A stretch of DNA of 64,000 bases from assembly GCA_964495805.1 (NCBI GenBank), contig CAZBWV010000052.1, positions 1 through 64,000 on the forward strand, given 5' to 3'. Below the pieces are notes generated by a model, which made no database searches, was not told the origin of the DNA, and saw only the letters and a program-made list of their open reading frames with translations. Shown one piece after another: positions 8,909-16,377 of this stretch (position 1 is its first letter; each line of letters starts with the position of its first letter). Position numbers and translations under genes: made by a program. This DNA comes from JALXCH01 sp964495805 (GTDB lineage Bacteria > Calditrichota > Calditrichia > RBG-13-44-9).

Positions 8909-10051
8909 ATGTCTCAGCGTTACAGTTTTTGGGCTATTCTCATCTTAATTCCTGTTGTTGCTCTTGCGGGAACTTTCGGTAGTCGAAGTATGCTTCATGT
9001 TCAAACCGCAAGTACGTTGAATCCCGGTACGCTCGATTTCCGTACAAATTTGTATTTTTTTACTAAGGTAGGGGATTATCTGGGGCAGGATAAACCGGCT
9101 GATTTTTCGGCAGTGAATTATTGGTTGGTACAAAGCAATGGACTGTTATCCTATGGAATTATGGAACATTTTGATGCAACGTTGATGAATCGAATTTATC
9201 AGGATAACCATAAACCTTCCGAATATAACAGTCCTGAAGATATTTTCCTGGATTTCAAGGTGGGTTCCTTTGGTTTAGCCAATAATAAATTTAATTATGG
9301 TTTCCTGACCCAATTACGAATTCCGGTGGGAAAAGATTATAACTATCCTTTTGAAGAATATACCGCAGGGGCTTTTGAATATGGATTTACGGGATTGTTC
9401 TCATTTTATAACGATCCTTATCTTCATGATCGAAGCTTTAGCTTGCATTTCAATCTTGGATGGTATAATCACAATGATGCCGGGAAGGTGCTATATACCA
9501 ATCCGACAACAGGGAAGGAATATAAAGCGGGCAACAATGCAACTGAGCTGCAGTACGGTTTCGGATTTATGTATCCCACTGAACTGTTTCGGCTGAATCT
9601 GGAAATCTGGGGAATCGGTTATATAAATAAACCAGATACCATGGCTTACAGTCGCGATAATTACATGTACATTACTCCCTCCGTACGGTTTAAACCTAAA
9701 GAATGGTTTAGCTTTGATCTGGGGTTGGATATTCGGATGAGTGGTGATAAGAACACCTCTTCCAAGCTGTTACCTGATCCCCGACAAAATTTAACCTTAC
9801 CGAGCTATCCATCCTGGCGGGTATGGCTTGGAGCGAATTTCCGGTTAATGGGAGCAGAACATAAAGGAGCACCTGGTGCTAAAGCCGGAGTGGATAGCAA
9901 GGTGGATTTCTACGAACGACTGTTGCAGGATCGCCAGCGTTCCAAAAGCATCGAAGAAGAATTGCGTCGTTTGAAAAGAGAACGGGAAAAAGCTGAGAAA
10001 GAACTTGAAGAACTGCGACAGATGCTTGAAGAACAGGGCGGTAATAAATAA
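8909..10051 (+). CDS. predicted outer-membrane beta-barrel with C-terminal coiled coil, function unknown
   Basis: 380 residues. The ATG at 8909 has a good ribosome-binding site (GGGGAGGACTGCT) and opens a signal peptide cleaved after about residue 20 (VVALAG). Residues ~25-315 alternate aromatic and small residues in strand-like blocks separated by Asn/Asp/Pro turns (for example FNYGFLTQLRIPVG, FSLHFNLGWYNH), as expected for an outer-membrane barrel. Residues ~330-378 are a highly charged heptad-like helix (RSKSIEEELRRLKRER, KELEELRQMLEEQ), probably a periplasmic coiled coil. I do not recognise a family. The layout, barrel first and charged helix last, is opposite to OmpA-like proteins with a globular peptidoglycan-binding domain; the helix could bridge to periplasmic partners or oligomerise the barrel. 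A terminator closes the gene. Confidence 0.75.
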   Translation: MSQRYSFWAILILIPVVALAGTFGSRSMLHVQTASTLNPGTLDFRTNLYFFTKVGDYLGQDKPADFSAVNYWLVQSNGLLSYGIMEHFDATLMNRIYQDNHKPSEYNSPEDIFLDFKVGSFGLANNKFNYGFLTQLRIPVGKDYNYPFEEYTAGAFEYGFTGLFSFYNDPYLHDRSFSLHFNLGWYNHNDAGKVLYTNPTTGKEYKAGNNATELQYGFGFMYPTELFRLNLEIWGIGYINKPDTMAYSRDNYMYITPSVRFKPKEWFSFDLGLDIRMSGDKNTSSKLLPDPRQNLTLPSYPSWRVWLGANFRLMGAEHKGAPGAKAGVDSKVDFYERLLQDRQRSKSIEEELRRLKREREKAEKELEELRQMLEEQGGNK

Positions 10052-10077
10052 ACGAAGAGTTCAAATATTAAATACAA

Positions 10078-10112
10078 AAATCCCTCAAAGGTTACTTTGA
10101 GGGATTTTTTTT
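10078..10112 (+). terminator. Rho-independent terminator
   Basis: A perfect 13-bp stem AAATCCCTCAAAG/CTTTGAGGGATTT with a four-base GTTA loop and a T run. It closes the surface-protein region before cdd. Confidence 0.93.
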
Positions 10113-10137
10113 CCAAATTTTTAAAGGAAGAACGGGA

Positions 10138-10542
10138 ATGAATGAACAAAAGATACTTGAAAAGCTGAAACATACCCGCGATCGAGCACTGGCGCGATAT
10201 TCTGGATTTAAAGTGGGAGCGGTATTGGTCACCAAAAATGGCAAACTATACACCGGACATAATATCGAAAGCAGTTCCTATGGCCTCACAATTTGTGCTG
10301 AACGAGTCGCTTTATTTAAGGCCCTTTCTGAAGGAGAGCGAGAATTTAAAGAAATTTATATTATGTCTAATAATGATGAATTCTGTCCTCCCTGTGGTGC
10401 CTGTCGGCAGCTATTAATGGATTATGCTCCTGATGTTCAGGTGGTTTTGATGACTGAATCCGGGAAAAAGACTTCGTATTCAATAGAAGAATTACTTCCG
10501 GTAGCTTTTACTGAAAAACGATTGATAGAGAAAAAGTCTTAG
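10138..10542 (+). CDS. cdd: cytidine deaminase
   Basis: 134 residues, the usual length of the homotetrameric zinc form. It hydrolyses cytidine and deoxycytidine to the uridines in pyrimidine salvage in the cytoplasm. The zinc site is complete: Cys53 and the proton-shuttling Glu55 in TICAERVALF, and Cys86 and Cys89 in PPCGACRQLL. The substrate-binding FKVGAVL and HNIESSSYG segments are also present. The ATG follows an AAGGAAGAACGGG ribosome-binding site. It sits alone between a terminator and the promoter of the next gene, so it is probably monocistronic or read from a promoter I could not find. Confidence 0.95.
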   Translation: MNEQKILEKLKHTRDRALARYSGFKVGAVLVTKNGKLYTGHNIESSSYGLTICAERVALFKALSEGEREFKEIYIMSNNDEFCPPCGACRQLLMDYAPDVQVVLMTESGKKTSYSIEELLPVAFTEKRLIEKKS

Positions 10543-10621
10543 ACTTTTGGTAAAATTTGTTGGACTGACCAGAGAATTGGCTTCTGAATAATAGGAAAAT
10601 TTTTCCACAACAGGGAATAAG

Positions 10622-10650
10622 TTGACAAAAACGACAAGTTTTGCTATATT
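10622..10650 (+). promoter_or_regulatory. sigma-70-type promoter of the RAM-domain gene
   Basis: TTGACA (10622-10627), exactly 17 bases, then TATATT (10645-10650), in the 129-base gap after cdd. This is the closest match to consensus in the window and predicts a short leader to the gene at 10678. Confidence 0.75.
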
Positions 10651-10677
10651 GATAAAAAACAATATAGGAGAATGATT

Positions 10678-10914
10678 ATGGGATTAAATGCGTATGCTCT
10701 GGTTCGGATAACCCCAAACAAAGTGAAAGAAGTGGTAGAAAATATTTCTAAGATCAAAGGGGTTCAACAGGTGCACCCGGTTACCGGGCCTTATGACGCC
10801 ATTGTTTTCGTGAGTGCGGAAGATATGAAAGACCTGGGAAAAGTGATTCTGGCTGATATTCATAGCCTGGAGGGAGTAATCGATACCACTACCTGCCTGG
10901 TTGTTGATTATTAA
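10678..10914 (+). CDS. stand-alone Lrp/AsnC ligand-binding (RAM) domain protein
   Basis: 78 residues that make up only the effector-binding domain of Lrp/AsnC regulators (AYALVRITPNKVKEV, VTGPYDAIVFV, HSLEGVIDTTTCLVV), with no helix-turn-helix. Proteins of this kind assemble into ring-like oligomers and bind amino acids; they may modulate full-length Lrp proteins or act as sensors. I choose ATG 10678 over ATG 10672, because the AGGAG at 10666-10670 is one base from the earlier ATG but seven from the later one. It has its own promoter, and a terminator hairpin follows. The convergent amino-acid gene next door makes amino-acid sensing plausible, but that is inference. Confidence 0.85.
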   Translation: MGLNAYALVRITPNKVKEVVENISKIKGVQQVHPVTGPYDAIVFVSAEDMKDLGKVILADIHSLEGVIDTTTCLVVDY

Positions 10915-10940
10915 TTTGAATACAAAGTTTTTCCGAAAAG

Positions 10941-10968
10941 AAGGCCATGGTTTCATGGCCTTTTATAT
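10941..10968 (+). terminator. terminator between convergent genes
   Basis: AAGGCCATG/CATGGCCTT hairpin with a short TTT-containing loop, followed by TTATATTTTTTT on the plus strand. It lies between the RAM-domain gene and the convergent PLP-enzyme gene, and its T tract overlaps that gene's stop codon. An A-rich stretch before the stem may let it work in both directions. Confidence 0.8.
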
Positions 10969-12156
10969 TTTTTTCAGGGCCAGTTTTAAATCAGTAATAA
11001 TATCCGATACATCTTCTAATCCAACCGAAAGCCGAATTAAACCTTCGGTGATGCCCACCTCTTCCAGTTCCTCCGGGCTATAAGTGGAATGCGTCATGGA
11101 GGCAGGATGTTCGATGAGTGAGTCACAGTCTCCCAGGCTAACTGCCAGAGTGATTAAACCCACATTGTTCATGAGCTTTTCGCCTGCTTTTCGCCCTCCT
11201 TTCACTTCAAAAGTTACCATTCCACCGAAATTACGCATCTGTCTTTTCGCCAGTTCGTGTTGCGGATGGGTAAGAAGCCCCGGATAGCGCACCCAATTCA
11301 CTTTGGGATGAAGAGAAAGAAATTTTGCCACTTCCAGTGCATTGGCGCAATGGCGATCCATGCGCACAGGCAATGTCTTTAATCCGCGTAATAATAGCCA
11401 GGCATTTAGTGGGCTGATGATGCCTCCAATATCACGAAGAATCTGAGCTCGCAACTGGTCGATCAGTTCTTTCTTACCGATCACAATTCCAGCTACAGTA
11501 TCGCCGTGTCCCCCGATATATTTCGTAGCGCTATGAATTACGATATCAGCACCCAGTTCCAGCGGACGTTGCAAATATGGGGTGGCGAAAGTGTTGTCCA
11601 CCACCAGGGGAATGTTGTGGCGATGGGCAATTTCGGCACATGCCTGAATATCGATGATGGAAAGAGTCGGGTTGGCAGGTGTTTCAATAAAAATCAGTTT
11701 GGTGTGTTCATCAATCGCTGCTTCAATCTTCTCCAGATTGGTGGCATCAACTTCCCGGGCTTCAATGTCCCAGAGGGGAAGTGTTTCTTTGTAGAGATTA
11801 TGGGTACCACCATAAACCGTATCGGAAGAAACCAGATTATCCCCGTTTCGGCAAAGATACAGAATAACTCCCGAGATGGCAGCCATCCCGGAAGCAAACG
11901 CCAGAGCGGCTTCACCACCCTCTAAAAAAGCCATCTCTCGTTCCAGTGCAGCTTGAGTGGGATTTCCCAGACGGGTATACACATACCCTTCCTCCTCACC
12001 GGCAAAAAGTGCAGCTCCATGTTGAGCGCTTTTAAAAGCGAAGGTAGAACTCTGATAAATCGGTGTGGATAAGGCTCCGGTTTGTGGATCCACCGTTCCG
12101 GAACCGTGAACGCACAGAGTAGCAAATTTTGCTCTGGATAAGTCAAATTTCGCCAT
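10963..12156 (-). CDS. methionine gamma-lyase / cystathionine gamma-synthase family PLP enzyme
   Basis: 397 residues of the trans-sulfuration (Cys/Met metabolism) PLP family, fold type I. The PLP lysine is Lys212 in HSATKYIGGHGD. Asp187 (VVDNTF), Tyr115, and the neighbouring-subunit segment YTRLGNPT are present. Overall wording (FAGEEEGYVYTR, LEGGEAALAFASGMAA, IETPANPTL, LGADIVIHSATK) is nearest to methionine gamma-lyases, which split methionine to 2-oxobutyrate, methanethiol and ammonia. The position of the characteristic lyase cysteine (YGC) is Gly117 here (VYGGTH), so cystathionine gamma-lyase/synthase or O-acetylhomoserine sulfhydrylase activity cannot be excluded. A good ribosome-binding site (AAAGGGGAT) precedes the ATG. 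It lies 21 bases after cstA on the same strand and probably shares its transcript. Confidence 0.85.
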   Translation of the reverse strand: MAKFDLSRAKFATLCVHGSGTVDPQTGALSTPIYQSSTFAFKSAQHGAALFAGEEEGYVYTRLGNPTQAALEREMAFLEGGEAALAFASGMAAISGVILYLCRNGDNLVSSDTVYGGTHNLYKETLPLWDIEAREVDATNLEKIEAAIDEHTKLIFIETPANPTLSIIDIQACAEIAHRHNIPLVVDNTFATPYLQRPLELGADIVIHSATKYIGGHGDTVAGIVIGKKELIDQLRAQILRDIGGIISPLNAWLLLRGLKTLPVRMDRHCANALEVAKFLSLHPKVNWVRYPGLLTHPQHELAKRQMRNFGGMVTFEVKGGRKAGEKLMNNVGLITLAVSLGDCDSLIEHPASMTHSTYSPEELEEVGITEGLIRLSVGLEDVSDIITDLKLALKKI

Positions 12157-12177
12157 GGAAAATCCCCTTTCTGATTT

Positions 12178-13827
12178 TTATTGGGAATTGGATGAATGAT
12201 TTTCTCCATAACCGGCTTTTAAGCTTCGATATGCTTGAATGCTCAGGATAATGGACAGCACAAATAAGATGAATGCCAGAAACGAAAGAATGTAATTGTG
12301 GTGCACCACAAAATTTAAATAGAAAAGAATAATCAAAGCGCTGAGGGTGACGGTAAACATGAAAATCATGGGAATAAAGGCAAACAGGTATTTGCGACCT
12401 TGATGAGCCAACCAGACGGTGATCGCCAGCAAAGCCAGAGCCGCAAGCAACTGATTGGCACTCCCGAAAATGGGCCAGATGGCATCGGTTTTTCCGCTGA
12501 AGGTCAGCAATCCGCCAATACCCACAGTAATTAGTGTGGCAATGAACCGATTTTTAACCAGTACATTCTGCTCGGCCGCCCCTTTGCTGGTATCTTCAAA
12601 AAATTCCTGAAAAGCAAAACGAGCCAGTCGGGTGGCGGTATCCAGTGAGGTCAGAGCAAAGGCAGAAACCGCTAAAGCGGTAAATGTTCGCGCGGTGGAA
12701 ACGGGTATGTTCAACAATGGAATGCTGTGAATAAATCGCCCCACCCCTTCGGCAAAGGCCGAAACAAAATGATGGGCGGAGTAAAAATCCGTGAATTCCT
12801 GATGGGTCAATGAGGCAACAGCCAGAAGCGAAAGTACCGCCAGAACACCTTCAATGAGCATCCCTCCGTAACCAATGAGTTTACCATCCGATTCCTTGTT
12901 TAATTGTTTGGCTGTTGTACCACTACCCACCAGGGAGTGAAATCCGCTAATTGCACCGCAAGCTACTGTAACAAATAAAATGGGGAACAGGGTTCCCAGA
13001 TTGGGAACGGAAAAGTGAGTGATCGGTTTGAGATGAATTTGCGGAGCGGCAAAAAATATTCCGATAAGTCCCCCCAAAATAAGGGCATAAAGTAAAAAGG
13101 AATTTAAATAATCCCGGGGCTGGAGGAGAATCCAGACGGGGGTTACTGAGGCGACAAAAATGTAGGCAATCAACACCCACTGCCATACTGTTTTGCTTAC
13201 CGATAGCGGATAGTAATCTCCCAGTACAACCGAACCAAAGAGAAGCACCACCCCAACTATAGTAGCAATCCAGAGGGGAGTTTTGAGCCGATAGATGGCA
13301 ACCCCAAATAGCAGTGCCAGGATAATAAATAGAAGGGAAGAGGTGGCTGAACTGGGAGTTCGCTCGAATGTGGACGCCACAATGTTGATGAATACCGCGA
13401 TGACTAAAATGAGTGTGGACCAGCTAAAAATGAGAAACAGTTTTTTCCCGCTGATGCCGATATGATTTTCGATGATCTGGCCGATGGATTTCCCTTTATG
13501 CCGAACCGAGGCAATGATGGAAGAAAAATCGTGCACACCACCAATGAAAATGGCTCCAAACAGTATCCACAGATAAACCGGCACCCAACCAAATGTAGCG
13601 GCGATTATGGGACCCACAATGGGACCAGCACCGGCAATGGAAGCAAAATGATGTCCCAGTAACACCGGAGTTTTCGCTGGAACATAATCCACACCATCGT
13701 ACATGGTATGAGCTGGTGTCGGATGTGCATCGTCCACCTGAAGCTGTCGATTGACATATCCACCATAACTGCGATATCCAATCAGAAAAAGGATGGAAAC
13801 AATTAGAAGAAGAAGAATTCCGCTCAT
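12178..13827 (-). CDS. cstA: CstA-family carbon starvation protein (peptide/pyruvate transporter)
   Basis: 549 residues of a polytopic inner-membrane protein with many hydrophobic helices. CstA signatures are present: DYVPA, LLGHHFASIAGAGPIVGP near the N-terminus, HDFSSIIASVRHKGKSIG, SGFHSLVGSGTTAKQL and LTSLDTATRLARFAFQEF. CstA proteins import peptides and/or pyruvate when preferred carbon runs out. An earlier in-frame ATG exists at 13860. I prefer 13827, because GGGAG stands nine bases before it and because the best promoter (-10 at 13862-13867) would put the transcript start at or inside the longer version. Compared with E. coli CstA (about 700 residues), this is the shorter form common outside enterics. 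It heads an operon with the PLP enzyme, suggesting amino-acid or peptide use. Confidence 0.9.
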   Translation of the reverse strand: MSGILLLLIVSILFLIGYRSYGGYVNRQLQVDDAHPTPAHTMYDGVDYVPAKTPVLLGHHFASIAGAGPIVGPIIAATFGWVPVYLWILFGAIFIGGVHDFSSIIASVRHKGKSIGQIIENHIGISGKKLFLIFSWSTLILVIAVFINIVASTFERTPSSATSSLLFIILALLFGVAIYRLKTPLWIATIVGVVLLFGSVVLGDYYPLSVSKTVWQWVLIAYIFVASVTPVWILLQPRDYLNSFLLYALILGGLIGIFFAAPQIHLKPITHFSVPNLGTLFPILFVTVACGAISGFHSLVGSGTTAKQLNKESDGKLIGYGGMLIEGVLAVLSLLAVASLTHQEFTDFYSAHHFVSAFAEGVGRFIHSIPLLNIPVSTARTFTALAVSAFALTSLDTATRLARFAFQEFFEDTSKGAAEQNVLVKNRFIATLITVGIGGLLTFSGKTDAIWPIFGSANQLLAALALLAITVWLAHQGRKYLFAFIPMIFMFTVTLSALIILFYLNFVVHHNYILSFLAFILFVLSIILSIQAYRSLKAGYGENHSSNSQ

Positions 13828-13861
13828 TTTGAACATCTCCCGCATGTTTGTCTGTCTCATG

Positions 13862-13891
13862 AATATAATTTTAAGGATAGGAAAATATCAA
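13862..13891 (-). promoter_or_regulatory. probable cstA promoter
   Basis: On the minus strand, TTGATA (13886-13891) is followed after 18 bases by TATATT (13862-13867). The predicted transcript start falls about seven bases further on, at the first in-frame ATG, which supports use of the later cstA start. Confidence 0.55.
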
Positions 13892-14080
13892 GGCGATTTC
13901 CGGAAAAGTGAAATGGGATGCTGTGGATCGTCTTTAAATTTAATTGCTGGGGGTCAGGGGTGAGGTGCCGGAACCAGTGAAACAGCCGTTACCACTTACC
14001 AGTTGTTTATTATAAGGTTAGTATATTTTCGGATTGGTCGGGAAGAAGAAATAAAAATTAACAAGAAAATATTTTTTTTG
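13892..14080. other. intergenic region between divergent cstA and tRNA-tuf operons
   Basis: The gap between cstA and tRNA-Thr is just over 300 bases. Apart from the two outward-facing promoters at its ends, I see no open frame with coding character and no clear hairpin. A G-rich patch (about 13946-13965) and an AT-rich right half are its only visible features. Confidence 0.6.
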
Positions 14081-14108
14081 TTGCCTTCCCGTTTTTATTT
14101 GTTATATT
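14081..14108 (+). promoter_or_regulatory. probable promoter of the tRNA-tuf operon
   Basis: TTGCCT (14081-14086), 16 bases, TATATT (14103-14108), preceded by an A/T-rich tract resembling an UP element (AACAAGAAAATATTTTTTTTG). It lies about 55 bases before the first mature tRNA, as expected for a stable-RNA promoter. Confidence 0.6.
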
Positions 14109-14163
14109 TAGTGGCTCAAAAATGGAGCATGAAGTAAGTGCTCCGTTGCGATCTAAAAAATGT

Positions 14164-14236
14164 GCCGATGTAGCTCAACTGGTAGAGCAGCTGATTTGTA
14201 ATCAGCCGGTTGGAGGTTCGAGTCCTCTCATCGGCT
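14164..14236 (+). tRNA. tRNA-Thr(TGT)
   Basis: 73 bases with a complete cloverleaf. The acceptor stem is GCCGATG/CATCGGC, the anticodon stem GCTGA/TCAGC, the loop TTTGTAA (anticodon TGT), and the T-loop GGTTCGAGTCC. No CCA is encoded. It corresponds in position to thrU of the E. coli tufB operon. Confidence 0.97.
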
Positions 14237-14253
14237 CAGCAGTACCCAAGTCT

Positions 14254-14336
14254 GGGGAGGTAGCGAAGCGGTCAAACGCACCAGACTGTAAATCTGGCGG
14301 CAGAAGCCTTCGGAGGTTCGAATCCTCCCCTCCCCA
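14254..14336 (+). tRNA. tRNA-Tyr(GTA)
   Basis: 83 bases, a type II tRNA with a long variable arm (CGGCAGAAGCCTTC). The acceptor stem is GGGGAGG/CCTCCCC, the anticodon stem CCAGA/TCTGG, and the loop CTGTAAA. The 3' CCA is not encoded. Equivalent to tyrU in the E. coli tufB cluster. Confidence 0.97.
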
Positions 14337-14401
14337 CTACATTAGCTCGAGCGATTGAGTTACGAGCGAGGGGTTGGAGGAAGATGGCGTTTCAGACATA
14401 G

Positions 14402-14474
14402 GCGGGAGTAACTCAGTTGGTAGAGTCACAGCCTTCCAAGCTGTTGGTCGCGGGTTCGAGTCCCGTCTCCCGCT
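14402..14474 (+). tRNA. tRNA-Gly(TCC)
   Basis: 73 bases; acceptor GCGGGAG/CTCCCGC, anticodon stem ACAGC/GCTGT, loop CTTCCAA giving TCC. Equivalent to glyT. The 65-base spacer before it holds nothing recognisable. Confidence 0.97.
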
Positions 14475-14481
14475 CGGCGGT

Positions 14482-14505
14482 GGGCACCCATTGATGTGGG
14501 TGCCC
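14482..14505 (+). repeat. perfect hairpin in the tRNA spacer
   Basis: GGGCACCCA (14482-14490) and TGGGTGCCC (14497-14505) form a 9-bp stem with a six-base loop between tRNA-Gly and the second tRNA-Thr. No T run follows, so a processing signal or partial pause site is more likely than a terminator. Confidence 0.6.
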
Positions 14506-14520
14506 CTCGTTTGATAAGAA

Positions 14521-14593
<73 letters not shown>

Positions 14594-14659
14594 CTTTTTT
14601 ATTGGTGTTTTGAAAATAATTTTCTCAGTTTAATCAAATGTAATTTTGGAGGACAGCCA

Positions 14660-15850
14660 ATGGCTAAGCAAAAATATGAACGCACGAAACCGCACGTGAA
14701 TGTCGGTACCATCGGTCACGTGGACCATGGAAAAACCACATTGACTTCTGCTATTACCCAGTATCTGGCACGTCAGGGAAAGGCGGAAGAACGTTCCTTC
14801 GATAGCATTGACAATGCTCCCGAAGAAAAAGAACGTGGTATTACCATTGCGACGGCACACGTGGAATACGAAACCGAAAAGCGTCACTATGCCCACGTGG
14901 ACTGCCCTGGTCATGCGGACTACATTAAAAACATGATTACCGGTGCAGCCCAGATGGATGGTGCGATTCTGGTGGTCAGTGCTGCCGATGGTCCCATGCC
15001 CCAAACTCGCGAACACATTCTGTTGGCCCGTCAGGTGAACGTACCTTACATTGTTGTTTATTTGAATAAAGTGGATATGGTGGATGATCCGGAATTGTTG
15101 GACCTGGTGGAACTGGAAGTTCGTGAACTGCTCTCCAGTTACGACTTCCCGGGTGACGAAATTCCGGTTATTCGCGGTAGCGCACTGGAAGCCATGCAGC
15201 ATCCGGATGATCCGGAAAAGACCAAATCCATTCAGGAACTGCTGGATGCCCTGGATAGCTACATCCCGACTCCCGAACGCGATGTGGACAAACCGTTCCT
15301 GATGCCGGTGGAAGACGTTTTCTCCATTACCGGTCGTGGTACGGTGGGAACCGGTCGTATTGAGCGCGGTAAGGTAAAAGTTGGTGACGAAGTGGAAATC
15401 GTGGGTCTGGGTGCCCATCGTAAAACCGTGGTGACCGGTGTGGAAATGTTCCGCAAATTGCTGGATGAAGGTATTGCTGGCGATAACGTCGGTCTGCTGC
15501 TGCGTGGCGTGGAAAAGGATGAGCTGGAGCGTGGTATGGTGATTGCCGCACCCGGTAGCATTACTCCGCACACCAAATTTAAAGCTCAGGTGTACGTGCT
15601 GAAGAAAGAAGAAGGTGGTCGTCACACTCCGTTCTTCAACAACTATCGGCCGCAGTTCTATTTCCGTACTACCGACGTGACTGGTGCCATCAAGTTGCCG
15701 GAAGGTGTGGAAATGGTGATGCCTGGCGATAACATCGAAATGGAAGTGGAGCTGATTAAACCCATCGCTCTGGAGAAGGAACTGCGTTTCGCAATTCGCG
15801 AAGGCGGACGTACGGTTGGCGCTGGTGTGGTGACAGAAATTATTGAATAG
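14660..15850 (+). CDS. tuf: translation elongation factor Tu
   Basis: 396 residues. EF-Tu brings aminoacyl-tRNA to the ribosome as a GTP complex. The P-loop GHVDHGKT is at residues 19-26; RGITIA (switch I), DCPGHADY (switch II) and NKVD (from residue 136) are intact, followed by the two beta-barrel domains. I take ATG 14660 because TTTTGGAGGAC precedes it; the open frame reaches back into tRNA-Thr only by chance. It follows the Thr-Tyr-Gly-Thr tRNA set exactly as tufB does in E. coli. No second tuf follows fusA in this window. Confidence 0.98.
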   Translation: MAKQKYERTKPHVNVGTIGHVDHGKTTLTSAITQYLARQGKAEERSFDSIDNAPEEKERGITIATAHVEYETEKRHYAHVDCPGHADYIKNMITGAAQMDGAILVVSAADGPMPQTREHILLARQVNVPYIVVYLNKVDMVDDPELLDLVELEVRELLSSYDFPGDEIPVIRGSALEAMQHPDDPEKTKSIQELLDALDSYIPTPERDVDKPFLMPVEDVFSITGRGTVGTGRIERGKVKVGDEVEIVGLGAHRKTVVTGVEMFRKLLDEGIAGDNVGLLLRGVEKDELERGMVIAAPGSITPHTKFKAQVYVLKKEEGGRHTPFFNNYRPQFYFRTTDVTGAIKLPEGVEMVMPGDNIEMEVELIKPIALEKELRFAIREGGRTVGAGVVTEIIE

Positions 15851-15878
15851 TTGAATTTTTAAACTGCGGAGTGCGAAA

Positions 15879-16028
15879 GTGCGTGAGATAATTACTCTGG
15901 AGTGTACTGTTTGTAAACATCGGAATTACACGACGACAAAAAATAAGCGGAAACACCCGCAGCGGGTGGAGTACAAAAAATATTGTCGTTTTTGTAACAA
16001 ACATACGATTCATAAAGAAACGAGGTAA
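15879..16028 (+). CDS. rpmG: 50S ribosomal protein L33
   Basis: 49 residues encoded from a GTG start at 15879, with GGAG seven bases upstream: [17 protein letters not shown]... ending HKETR. Two CXXC pairs (CTVC and CRFC) make this the zinc-binding form. The gene is short but its position between tuf and tRNA-Trp/secE is the usual one in this cluster, and the family match is clear along the whole length. Confidence 0.95.
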   Translation: MREIITLECTVCKHRNYTTTKNKRKHPQRVEYKKYCRFCNKHTIHKETR

Positions 16029-16043
16029 CTCGTTGATTGGTTT

Positions 16044-16117
16044 AGGCCTGTAGCTCAATTGGCTAGAGCACCGGTCTCCAAAACCGGGGGTTGGGGGTTC
16101 GAGTCCCTCCAGGCCTG
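16044..16117 (+). tRNA. tRNA-Trp(CCA)
   Basis: 74 bases; acceptor AGGCCTG/CAGGCCT, anticodon stem CCGGT/ACCGG, loop CTCCAAA giving CCA. It lies between rpmG and secE, as in many bacteria with this ancestral arrangement. Confidence 0.97.
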
Positions 16118-16142
16118 CTATTTTTATGCCAGTTAATGAGTT

Positions 16143-16158
16143 TTTTTGTGCACAAAAA
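16143..16158. repeat. 16-bp perfect palindrome upstream of secE
   Basis: TTTTTGTGCACAAAAA lies between tRNA-Trp and secE, just upstream of the secE start region. It could be a regulator site or contribute to a weak hairpin; nothing else in the sequence decides its role. Confidence 0.5.
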
Positions 16159-16173
16159 TATTGAGTGGGTGCG

Positions 16174-16356
16174 ATGTTTAAAAAGGCTAAGCAGTTTATC
16201 GAAGATGTTCGTACGGAAATGAAAAAAGTGGTGTGGCCTGAGCGTGAAGAGCTCATCAATTCGACGATTGTGGTGATTGTGATTTCGGCTCTGTTCACCA
16301 TCTTTATTTTTTTGACGGATACCATTGTATCCAAACTGATTAATATTCTTTACTAA
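16174..16356 (+). CDS. secE: preprotein translocase subunit SecE
   Basis: 60 residues from ATG 16174. It has the short amphipathic FIEDVRTEMKKVVWPEREEL helix typical of SecE and one transmembrane helix (about residues 31-52). SecE clamps SecY in the inner-membrane Sec channel. A GTG nine bases earlier would add three residues but has no better ribosome-binding site. It precedes nusG, the near-universal order. Confidence 0.96.
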   Translation: MFKKAKQFIEDVRTEMKKVVWPEREELINSTIVVIVISALFTIFIFLTDTIVSKLINILY

Positions 16357-16377
16357 ACCATTAAGGACGCGACAAGA

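Noticed and set aside
14482..14505. Calling the tRNA-spacer hairpin a terminator
   Set aside because: No T run follows, and it would cut tuf from its promoter.
14630..15625. A 331-codon open frame antisense to tuf, His/Thr/Phe-rich
   Set aside because: Composition is the mirror image of EF-Tu codons; no family match and no plausible start signal.
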